From: Thermoanaerobaculales bacterium
GTDB lineage: Bacteria; Acidobacteriota; Thermoanaerobaculia; Thermoanaerobaculales; Sulfomarinibacteraceae
Direction of reading: 5' to 3'
DNA: 8,133 bases
NCBI GenBank assembly: GCA_029932545.1
Contig: JAOZPW010000002.1
Span: 30,198-38,330 of the forward strand
Within the stretch, counting starts at the first letter, position 1, and the number at the start of each line of letters is the position of its first letter. Positions 1 through 6,496 of this stretch are shown here, one piece after another. The notes beneath the pieces are model-generated. The model worked only from the letters and a program-made list of their open reading frames with translations, was not told where the DNA came from and searched no databases. The position numbers were made by a program, and so were the translations under genes.

Positions 1-57
1 GCTTGCAAGAATCAAGATATAGCGACAAAGGGGCACGAGGAAGCACAAAGAGAGAAG

Positions 58-113
58 CAGAATGGGCTTCTGGGACTGTGGCCGGGAGCGCGGGGCTCCT
101 GCCCCGCATTCTG
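58..113. repeat. GC-rich imperfect inverted repeat
   Basis: CAGAATG at 58-64 is the exact reverse complement of CATTCTG at 107-113. Nested inside, GCGGGG (90-95) pairs with CCCCGC (102-107) around the 6-nt loop CTCCTG, so the two stems compete for base 107. An alternative stem is GGAGC (85-89) with GCTCC (95-99). There is no following T-run, so a standard intrinsic terminator is unlikely. A dispersed palindromic intergenic element is more likely; copy number elsewhere in the genome cannot be seen from here. Confidence 0.5.
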
Positions 114-191
114 GCGACCCGAATTTTGCAGGAAGCTAAGCTGTCGGCGTTCAGATCAGCTGGTTGCAGGAAATCAAACAGGGACAGATTT

Positions 192-223
192 GACGCAGAG
201 GCGCAAAGACGCAGAGGTGCAGA
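192..223. repeat. Two 16-bp direct repeats built from 8-bp units
   Basis: GACGCAGAGGCGCAAA (192-207) is followed at once by GACGCAGAGGTGCAGA (208-223), matching at 14 of 16 positions. Each unit splits into two 8-bp subunits of the form GRYGCARA. It ends 26 bases before the lanM start codon. GCAGAGGCGCAGAG-like tracts of this sort occur as dispersed intergenic repeats in many environmental bacteria (general knowledge). A role in lanM expression is not shown. Confidence 0.65.
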
Positions 224-249
224 GTTTCTGAGTCAAGTGGATTGCTGGA

Positions 250-3200
250 ATGTCCGTAACTGATTCTCAAATCGAGGCGGGTGCGATGACGCTGTTCGAG
301 CGCCTTGACGCTTGGCAGTGCGCCTCGAAAATGCCGGGTGATCTATCGAAACAGGCCGCTGCACAAGCGGTGGTGGATCGGTGGCGACAGGCAGTGGCGG
401 GTGGAGATTCTGAGCGGTTTGCTGCTCGGCTCGGATGGGATGGGCTCGACGAGCAAATCGTGATTGATGCGCTCTCCTGGACGATGGAGGATCCTGAATC
501 GGCGGTGTCATTCGGATTGGATCAGGGGTGGTTTGAGGAACTCCAGGTCGACTTCAGGTCGGGTTCCCGGCTTCTCGACGACCAGACGTTCAGGACGTAC
601 GTGAACTGGGCCGAGGAGGACGGGATTCCTTTTGTCGAGTTGTGGGCGCCCTGGGTTTTTGAGGCAACGGACGGCGTGAAGCGGCATGTGACGATGGTCG
701 CCGGGCGAATTTCGGAACGGGCACTGGCGTGTTTGAGCCGCCATTTGTTGCTGCAGATTGCTGAGCTGGGGTCCGAGGCGGCGTTCTCCCAGTTCAACCA
801 CCGGAGGTCGGTGGCGCTGTCCGCGCTCGACGATCGGTCCGGAAATCGGTTTTACAGCAAGTGGGTCCATGGGCAGCTCGACCAAGGGTTGGTCCCTCTA
901 TTCGAAGAGTTTCCGGTGTTGGCCAGACAGTTGCACAGGATTGTTGATACCTGGAAAGAAACGACACTTGAGCTGTTTGACCGTCTCGAGAGTGATTGGC
1001 GAGCGTTGGCGACACTGTTGACGGGAACCGACCAACTCGGCTCGTTGGTCAATATTCGTCCCGGGCTCTCGGACCGTCACCATGGGGGCCGCCGAGTTGC
1101 GGTTCTGGTTTTTGAGGGTGGAGAGCAGATCGTTTACAAAACTCGGTTCCTTGGAATGGAACGAGCGTTCGCCGACTTCCTGGGTTGGTTGGAGGCCGAG
1201 GGGTTGAAACCAATACCATGGTGTCCTGAGGTCCTGCTTCGGCAGGACTATGGCTGGATGGAGGTCGTTCAATCCCCGGAGGTGTTCACGGTCGAAAACG
1301 TGTCACGGTGGTTCACGGCAGCCGGCACTCTCATGTGCATCGCCCACATCCTGGGCGCCTCAGACCTCCACGTCGGAAACGTCTTGGCCGGCGCCGGCTC
1401 ACCGGTTCTGGTCGATCTTGAAACGCTTCTCCACCCCGAGGTGGCTTTGGGCCGGAAATCAGAAGAACGTAAACGATCGGCGACTGCCGAGATCTTCCAC
1501 CAGGTCAGGTCGTCCTTTTTGACCACCGGCATGTTGACTTTCCTCCAGGAGGGGCCGGATGGGACGGTGATTGATATCGGCGGTCTGTGTGGAACCGGGG
1601 GCCACGTACTCGGGACAGCCGCGATCGAATGGCATCAACTCGGCAAGGATGGCCTGCACAGGATCAGGCGACAAGCACGAGCGAAAGAGTGGTGCAACGT
1701 CCCAAAGATCAACGGTGAACCCCAACCGGCATCGGCTCATTCGAGAGAAATTCAGGCGGGGTTTTCGGCGGCCTACCATTTCATGATGAAACGAAGGTCC
1801 ATGCTCTGCGGTTCTCAGGGTGTGATGCGGTGGTTCGGTGGCATGAGGGTCCGGGTTCTCCTCAAGCCAACAGAGACGTACGCGAGAGTGCTTGAGCTGT
1901 CCTTTCGGCCGGCATACCAGAAGGATGGAGCGAAGACCGGCGTCGTGGCCGAGGCCCTTAATCGGAGTCTGTTGGAAGTCGGCCCGCGGCCGTCGTACTG
2001 GGATCTGGTCGCGTGGGAGAGAGGGACGATCGAAGCCCTGGATATCCCTCATCTGACGACATCAGTCGAAGCATCGATTCTGGAGGGACCGGACGGGCGG
2101 CCGATCGAGGGAGTGATTTCGGCCTCGGGCCTCCAATTATTCCAGCAACGAATCGAAGGCATGTCGGAGGAGGATCTCGAAGGCCAAATCCACCTGATGG
2201 CGATGTCGCTGGATACCCAGGATGGTGGGGTCGATCACGCTTTTGAAGGGTCTTGTGAATTTGACGACTCACCTGGGGACACCGAGGATCACCGACTCTC
2301 TCACGACGCCCTGTTTGATGTGGCGCGGTCGATTGCGGACGAGCTCGTGGCAAGGGCGGTGGAGGGTGAGGATCACAGCTTGACCTGGCTCGACCCGGTT
2401 CACCTCAGCCCCAAAGGCCGTCGAGATCGAGGCGTGTCCTACTATCTCTACAGTGGCTCCGCAGGGATCGCTCTTTTCTTGGCTGCAATGGCCGAGGAGT
2501 TTCCTGGTCAAGGTTACCGGGAGGCAGCAGAGAGTGCTTTGCTCCCGATCATCAATGTGTTCGGAGATTCCCAGGCGAAAATGCTGCTGGCAGACGAAGG
2601 GTTGGGCGCCTGTCATGGCTTGGGAGGCATAGTCTACGCATTGACTCTCTCTTCGGTCTTTCTCGATCAACCGGAGTACATCCGTACGGCTCGACAGGTG
2701 GTTGAGCACATTACCAAGGAGAGGATTGAGGCAGACCAAACGTTGGACGTTGAGGGTGGATCGGCCGGTGCGATTCTGGGCCTTCTGGCACTTGAGGATC
2801 TGTGTCCGGAGGACTGTGTTCTCGAAGCGGCCCTGGCCTGCGGGCGTCACCTCCTGGCGCAGCAGCAACCTGGACCTGATGGTGGGGCGGCCTGGGAATC
2901 AAGACAGGGGGGCATGTTGGCCGGTTTTGCTCACGGAGCCTCCGGCGTTGCCCTTGCCTTGGCGCGATTGGGCAGATTGGTGGACGATCAGATGCTCTTC
3001 GACGCTGTCGAAAGGGCTCTGGAGTTCGAAGATTCGCTGTATGACCCCAAGAGAAAAAACTGGCCGTTGCTACTGGTAGACCGCAAATCAGGCCGGCAGC
3101 AATCGAGGAACATGTCGGCATGGTGCCATGGAGCTCCGGGTATCGTGCTCGCCAGGTCCAGCATACGGGATTCGATGCCGCAGTTCGCTGACGACGACAG

Positions 3201-3540
3201 GTTTCGTGCAGCCCTGGATACAACTCTGGCAACCTCGATGGAGGGGCCTGACCATCTCTGTTGTGGTACTCTGGGGAGAGTAGAAGTTATATTGACAACA
3301 GGGGAGGCACTTGGGCACGAGCGGCTTCGGCGTGCTGCGGAATCGAGGGCAGCGATGGTCATTCAAAGGGCAGCCACCTCGGGAGCTTTTCGCCTCACGA
3401 TTGTGGATGGGGAACTCAAGGCAGGCTTCTTTCGGGGCCTGGCAGGGATCGGCTACCAGATGTTGCGCCTGGCCAGGCCGGATCGCATACCTTCGGTCCT
3501 CGCCTTTGATTCGATCGGCCGGCAAGGAGGGCGACCGTGA
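250..3540 (+). CDS. lanM: Class II lanthipeptide synthetase LanM (bifunctional dehydratase/cyclase)
   Basis: This cytoplasmic enzyme would phosphorylate and eliminate Ser/Thr in a precursor peptide, then add Cys thiols to form (methyl)lanthionine rings. The 1096 residues are normal for LanM. The N-terminal dehydratase (DUF4135-type) has every residue known to matter in CylM: D275-x-H277, K297 in IVYKTRF, D372-x-H374 and N377 in SDLHVGN, D389 and E391 in VDLET, and R535 and T541 in RVLLKPT. The C-terminal LanC-like domain (about 690-1090) shows the Gly-rich repeats YSGSAGI (734-740), GACHGLGG (786-793), D833 in DVEGGSAG, H895 in GFAHGASG, C959 in WCHG and C1004-C1005 in CCG. The three Cys would bind zinc, as in ProcM. 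Start: ATG 250 has a weak ribosome site. ATG 286 (residue 13) has GAGG at good spacing, but residues before it resemble the usual LanM N-terminus (xxAxTLxERL), so I keep 250. The gene overlaps the next by four bases. Confidence 0.96.
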   Translation: MSVTDSQIEAGAMTLFERLDAWQCASKMPGDLSKQAAAQAVVDRWRQAVAGGDSERFAARLGWDGLDEQIVIDALSWTMEDPESAVSFGLDQGWFEELQVDFRSGSRLLDDQTFRTYVNWAEEDGIPFVELWAPWVFEATDGVKRHVTMVAGRISERALACLSRHLLLQIAELGSEAAFSQFNHRRSVALSALDDRSGNRFYSKWVHGQLDQGLVPLFEEFPVLARQLHRIVDTWKETTLELFDRLESDWRALATLLTGTDQLGSLVNIRPGLSDRHHGGRRVAVLVFEGGEQIVYKTRFLGMERAFADFLGWLEAEGLKPIPWCPEVLLRQDYGWMEVVQSPEVFTVENVSRWFTAAGTLMCIAHILGASDLHVGNVLAGAGSPVLVDLETLLHPEVALGRKSEERKRSATAEIFHQVRSSFLTTGMLTFLQEGPDGTVIDIGGLCGTGGHVLGTAAIEWHQLGKDGLHRIRRQARAKEWCNVPKINGEPQPASAHSREIQAGFSAAYHFMMKRRSMLCGSQGVMRWFGGMRVRVLLKPTETYARVLELSFRPAYQKDGAKTGVVAEALNRSLLEVGPRPSYWDLVAWERGTIEALDIPHLTTSVEASILEGPDGRPIEGVISASGLQLFQQRIEGMSEEDLEGQIHLMAMSLDTQDGGVDHAFEGSCEFDDSPGDTEDHRLSHDALFDVARSIADELVARAVEGEDHSLTWLDPVHLSPKGRRDRGVSYYLYSGSAGIALFLAAMAEEFPGQGYREAAESALLPIINVFGDSQAKMLLADEGLGACHGLGGIVYALTLSSVFLDQPEYIRTARQVVEHITKERIEADQTLDVEGGSAGAILGLLALEDLCPEDCVLEAALACGRHLLAQQQPGPDGGAAWESRQGGMLAGFAHGASGVALALARLGRLVDDQMLFDAVERALEFEDSLYDPKRKNWPLLLVDRKSGRQQSRNMSAWCHGAPGIVLARSSIRDSMPQFADDDRFRAALDTTLATSMEGPDHLCCGTLGRVEVILTTGEALGHERLRRAAESRAAMVIQRAATSGAFRLTIVDGELKAGFFRGLAGIGYQMLRLARPDRIPSVLAFDSIGRQGGRP
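274..277 (+). promoter_or_regulatory. Shine-Dalgarno-like GAGG for an alternative lanM start
   Basis: GAGG lies 8 nt before the in-frame ATG at 286. The upstream ATG at 250 has only weak purine matches (AGTGG, 235-239). If 286 is the true start, the protein loses 12 residues and no catalytic motif. Confidence 0.4.
3524..3530 (+). promoter_or_regulatory. Strong ribosome binding site for the GNAT gene
   Basis: AAGGAGG lies inside the last codons of lanM, 6 nt before the GTG at 3537. This near-perfect Shine-Dalgarno sequence fixes the GTG start and supports expression of the GNAT gene by coupling and reinitiation after lanM. Confidence 0.85.
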
Positions 3541-4490
3541 CCGGCGCCGTCCGATTCAGGACGACCACTGCGTCCGAGAAGACGGCTCTTGAAGGACTGA
3601 CGTTCCCGGCGTTCAGACACCTTCTGGATCTCTCGCCTCAACCCCGATTTGAAGATTCCTCCGAGCGGTTGATTCAGCCGTTGGCTGTCGTTGCCGACAT
3701 GGATGGAATGGTTGTAGGAATGGCTCTCGCGGAGATCCCGATCGAGGGTCAGGGCACCCCGGAAATTCTCTCTTTGTTCGTGCAACCCGCCGTTCGGCGC
3801 CAGGGTATCGCCGACCATATGATGGGCCGAGTGGTTCAAGAGATTGCCGATCGTGGATTTGAGGCGGTCAATGCGGTGTATATGACCGGCAAGCCGGAAA
3901 TTGCCGCATTGGAAAAAATCTTCTGGAAGCAGGGATGGCTGCCTCCCGTCGTACGGATGACGGTTGTTCGATTCACTGTTGACGAACTCGATAGCATTCC
4001 CTGGATGCGCTGGGCTCGAGTCCGAAAGGGATACGAGGCGGTCTTGTGGTCGGATCTGGGGCCGGAGGATCTGGCTGCCCTCCGGGCGTCCGATGACAGT
4101 GAAGAGTGGATTCCCCCAGACCTCAAACCCTGGGATCATACTCGCGGTTTCGAGCCCCAGACCAGCATGGCCCTCAAACGTAACGGACTGGTGGTCGGCT
4201 GGGTCCTGAATCACGCACTCAGCGAGGACTTTGTTCGTTATACATGCAGCTTCATTCGTCCTGATCTAAGGCCGCCAGGACTGTTGGTGACGCTCTACAG
4301 GGCTTCGCTCGACCGTATGCGGTCGACGAATTTCACCATTGGAACGCTGACTGCGCCCGCCAATCACCCCCAAATGGTTAAATTTTTGAAACGGCATGCA
4401 GCGCCGTATGTGTCGTTTGTGGGGGAGACGCGCGGTACGCGCAAGATCCTCGAAAGATCGAAGCTTTCAGGCCTTGAGGATTCTGGATGA
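3537..4490 (+). CDS. Tandem GNAT-family N-acyltransferase, putative peptide-acylating maturase
   Basis: This 317-residue cytoplasmic protein belongs to the GNAT superfamily, which moves acyl groups from acyl-CoA (or acyl carrier protein) to amines. The first domain (about 5-145) has a clear acyl-CoA pyrophosphate loop, RRQGIA (87-92), after the strand ILSLFVQP, and a typical C-terminal part near 117-134. The second half (about 160-305) resembles a degenerate GNAT fold: GLVVGWVL (217-224), then CSFIRPDLRPPGLL (237-250), where the loop is degraded, then NHPQMVKFLKRH (276-287). So one active and one possibly structural or substrate-binding domain is likely. The GTG start overlaps the lanM stop (GTGA) behind AAGGAGG, so it is translated with LanM and probably acts on the same peptide. 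GNAT enzymes that acetylate or lipidate RiPPs are known (paenibacillin, goadvionin, selidamides). Acetylation of the peptide, lipidation, or self-immunity are all open; the choice is inference. No transmembrane segment or signal is seen. Confidence 0.88.
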   Translation: MTGAVRFRTTTASEKTALEGLTFPAFRHLLDLSPQPRFEDSSERLIQPLAVVADMDGMVVGMALAEIPIEGQGTPEILSLFVQPAVRRQGIADHMMGRVVQEIADRGFEAVNAVYMTGKPEIAALEKIFWKQGWLPPVVRMTVVRFTVDELDSIPWMRWARVRKGYEAVLWSDLGPEDLAALRASDDSEEWIPPDLKPWDHTRGFEPQTSMALKRNGLVVGWVLNHALSEDFVRYTCSFIRPDLRPPGLLVTLYRASLDRMRSTNFTIGTLTAPANHPQMVKFLKRHAAPYVSFVGETRGTRKILERSKLSGLEDSG

Positions 4491-4508
4491 AATGGAGTCT
4501 TTTGAATT

Positions 4509-4522
4509 GACGGGGAACCGTC
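4509..4522 (+). promoter_or_regulatory. Small hairpin with GGAA (GNRA) loop before the first tolC-like gene
   Basis: GACGG (4509-4513) pairs perfectly with CCGTC (4518-4522) around the tetraloop GGAA, of the stable GNRA class. Two outer T-G wobble pairs (4507-4508 with 4523-4524) could extend it into the start of the ribosome site GGGGAGGA. It sits in the 43-nt gap between the GNAT stop and the ATG at 4534. It may tune translation or mark an RNA processing site, but a 5-bp stem can also occur by chance. Confidence 0.35.
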
Positions 4523-4530
4523 GGGGAGGA
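4523..4530 (+). promoter_or_regulatory. Ribosome binding site deciding the start of the first TolC-like gene
   Basis: GGGGAGGA ends 3 nt before ATG 4534, slightly close but strong. It favours 4534 over the upstream in-frame candidates at 4396 and 4492. The protein from 4534 begins directly with a Sec signal peptide. Confidence 0.7.
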
Positions 4531-4533
4531 ACG

Positions 4534-6486
4534 ATGTTGGGACGAAAATTGAGAGACGTCTTTGTGACGGGGGTGGCGCTGAGTTTCATCCTCTGCTCGC
4601 CGTTGGTTGGAGCCGAAGAAGCCGATCCCCCCTGGGTGCCGGGGGTAGTGACACAGGAGAGTATCTCGGCATTGGAGGCAGTCCAACTGGCCCTGGAACA
4701 CGCGCCCTTTATCAGGCTTCAGGAGCAGACTAGCTTTTTCCTGGAGGGTGTTGCTCTCGAGTTCACCGGCCAATTCGACTCGACGCTGTTGGGAAATTTA
4801 TCGTATGACTATAGCCAGTCGGCTCTGACGGCCCAAGAAAAAAAGGGTGAACAACAACGCCGGGAGTCTACCCAGGAGACGCTGGACTCTGCCCAAAGTG
4901 GAATTGAGTCGAACCAGGCCGCCCTCGACGAAGCCAACGCTGCGCACGACGTTTGGGCATCAGGTGGTGATCACTCCACGGTGACGTTCAGCGATCCCTT
5001 GGCGCAGGCACAATACGATCTCCTGGTGCAATCCTATGACCAGGCGCCGCCTGACCAACAGCCGCTGTTTGAAGAGGCGATGATCAATTTCTTTGACGCG
5101 ATTATCGTTGACAGTCAGGCCGGTCTGGATTCAGCCCTGGAACGCTCTGCGGAAATGCAGGACAAGCTCGATCAAATGGGTGACGTGCCCGAGTTTTCGC
5201 AGTCCTTTACCGCCAATTTGAACCTGATGCTGAATAAGCAGTATCGCAACGGCATTATTCTGTCGCCCTACCTGGATATCGGTGGTAGTGGCTTTCGGTA
5301 CAAGGACAAGGGGTACCACGAGGCCGACGGTGGTCTGGAGATTCCGGACTCCTACACCACATCTTTGGGGTTCGACGTCGTGATTCCCTTGAGCCAGGGC
5401 CGAGGCAAGGATGCCACCGGCGCCTACGAACGAGCAGCTCAGATCGACTACGATGCCAGCCTGGATGCGTTGGCGTTTTCCGCCTCGAGCGGTGCCCTCG
5501 AAACTCTGATGGCCTACTGGAATCTGGTGGGAGCCCAGAAGGCCCTGGAGATTCAAACGGGGTCTTTAGACGTCAATCGGAGGATTCTGGAACTGACATC
5601 GGCCCTGATCGAGGCTGACGAGTTGCCTCGTGCGGAGATTTCAAGAACCCAGGCGACGGTTGCTCAGGGAGAGGCAGCTGTTGCAGCGGCCGCAAGGTCG
5701 GTGCTCGAAGCGAGGATTCGGTTGGCCGGCGCCATCGGCCTCGAGGTCGGTGGGGGAGCGATCGCACCCTTGGCCTCTGATGACTTCCCAATGCCTCCAA
5801 CCGGGACCGAGAACCTGATGCTGGACTCACCGGCCCTGATTCCAGGGGCGCTGGATCAGCGCCTGGATCTCCGGTCGGCCAAAAAAATGGAGAAAAGCGG
5901 CAAGGTGCTTGCCGAAGCGGCGCGACTCAATCTTCGGCGTATTACCGATCTGAACATCGGCCTGTCATACAACAATCTCGGAGAAGATACCAATGTTTGG
6001 GATGGAATTTCCGATAGCTTCTCAGGAGACTGGGCTGGGCCCAGTGGCCGAATTGGTTTGACGATTGATTGGCCCTTTGCAAATAACACCCAGAAAGGTC
6101 GTCTTCATCAGCAGCAGGCAGCGTGGCAGAGCTCTCAGATAACTTCCGGGGATCTGGAACGGACGATTGCTCTCGGTGTGACTCTCGACACGGCCTCGAT
6201 TGAACAGGTCATAGGCCAGGCAGCCGGATTTGGGCAGGCGGTCTCCAGCTACAAGGAGGCGGTTGATGTCGAGATAGAGCGGCTGCAGTACGGAACGGTG
6301 ACTGTTCTGGATACGTTGATCACGCAGCAGCGCGCCTTGGTTGCCGAGTTGGCGCTTGTTTCGACGCAGGCAAAATATGCTCAGCTCCTGGCCCAATTGA
6401 GTTACGACACCGGTCGGCTGATCGTCCAGGAAAACGGTCAGGGCAGTGTGGATGCGAATGCCTTCACCGCCTTGCCCGGGCAGTAG
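4534..6486 (+). CDS. TolC-family outer-membrane efflux/secretion protein (first paralogue)
   Basis: This 650-residue protein should form the trimeric outer-membrane channel and periplasmic tunnel of a type I-like exporter, here probably for the modified peptide. From ATG 4534 it has a Sec signal peptide (MLGRKLRD, then the hydrophobic stretch VFVTGVALSFIL), with likely cleavage after VGA (residue 27). C21 is not in a lipobox. The mature part shows the TolC double-repeat layout: ALEAVQLALEHAP (46-58), a first strand near 83-95, strands at 223-250 and 271-285 ending in IPLSQGRG, long helices 295-400, then the second repeat with ALDQRLDLRSAKK (439-451), strands at 473-480 and 505-515, and helices to about 630. 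Residues 102-215 form a long Ala/Gln/Glu-rich, mostly helical, likely coiled-coil insertion not found in E. coli TolC, which helps explain the larger size. The mature protein has no cysteine. It lies 43 nt after the GNAT stop and 10 nt before its paralogue. Confidence 0.9.
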   Translation: MLGRKLRDVFVTGVALSFILCSPLVGAEEADPPWVPGVVTQESISALEAVQLALEHAPFIRLQEQTSFFLEGVALEFTGQFDSTLLGNLSYDYSQSALTAQEKKGEQQRRESTQETLDSAQSGIESNQAALDEANAAHDVWASGGDHSTVTFSDPLAQAQYDLLVQSYDQAPPDQQPLFEEAMINFFDAIIVDSQAGLDSALERSAEMQDKLDQMGDVPEFSQSFTANLNLMLNKQYRNGIILSPYLDIGGSGFRYKDKGYHEADGGLEIPDSYTTSLGFDVVIPLSQGRGKDATGAYERAAQIDYDASLDALAFSASSGALETLMAYWNLVGAQKALEIQTGSLDVNRRILELTSALIEADELPRAEISRTQATVAQGEAAVAAAARSVLEARIRLAGAIGLEVGGGAIAPLASDDFPMPPTGTENLMLDSPALIPGALDQRLDLRSAKKMEKSGKVLAEAARLNLRRITDLNIGLSYNNLGEDTNVWDGISDSFSGDWAGPSGRIGLTIDWPFANNTQKGRLHQQQAAWQSSQITSGDLERTIALGVTLDTASIEQVIGQAAGFGQAVSSYKEAVDVEIERLQYGTVTVLDTLITQQRALVAELALVSTQAKYAQLLAQLSYDTGRLIVQENGQGSVDANAFTALPGQ

Positions 6487-6496
6487 GGGGTGGACC

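Larger units (their letters stand above)
1..249. other. Non-coding upstream region with degenerate repeats
   Basis: No convincing gene is present on either strand. An open frame (3-263, plus) exists, but it reads through the repeat tracts, overlaps the lanM start and has no leader-peptide motif, such as a double-glycine site, or other family signature. The region holds a purine-rich tract at about 22-62 (CAAAGGGGCACGAGG-like), a GC-rich inverted repeat at 58-113, and a short tandem repeat at 192-223. I see no convincing -35/-10 pair at normal spacing and no terminator with a T-run. The operon promoter may lie here in a non-consensus form or further upstream. Confidence 0.6.

Noticed and set aside
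3..20. TTGCAA plus GATATA as a promoter
   Set aside because: The two hexamers are only about 6 nt apart, far from the usual 16-18 nt.
90..107. Intrinsic terminator at the GC-rich hairpin
   Set aside because: No T-run follows the stem on either strand, so it is better treated as a repeat.
3..263. 86-residue plus-strand frame before lanM as a possible precursor peptide
   Set aside because: It starts at TTG with no ribosome site, much of its sequence is a translation of repeat tracts, it overlaps the lanM start, and it has no leader motif or Cys/Ser/Thr-rich core (only two Cys).
1459..2052. 197-codon minus-strand open frame inside lanM
   Set aside because: It lies opposite strongly conserved LanM dehydratase sequence; its Pro/Arg-rich translation has no domain signature. 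It is a GC-driven shadow.
3453..4214. 253-codon minus-strand open frame across the lanM/GNAT junction
   Set aside because: It is antisense to two recognisable genes with good start signals, and its translation has no recognisable family features.
4396..4533. Longer start for the first TolC protein (ATG 4396 or 4492)
   Set aside because: The extra residues are Arg-rich, overlap the GNAT gene (for 4396), and would bury the signal peptide. ATG 4534 has GGGGAGGA and begins the signal peptide directly.
4585..4596. Lipoprotein signal at C21 of the first TolC protein
   Set aside because: The residues before the Cys are F-I-L; a lipobox needs a small residue at -1. Cleavage after VGA by signal peptidase I fits better.
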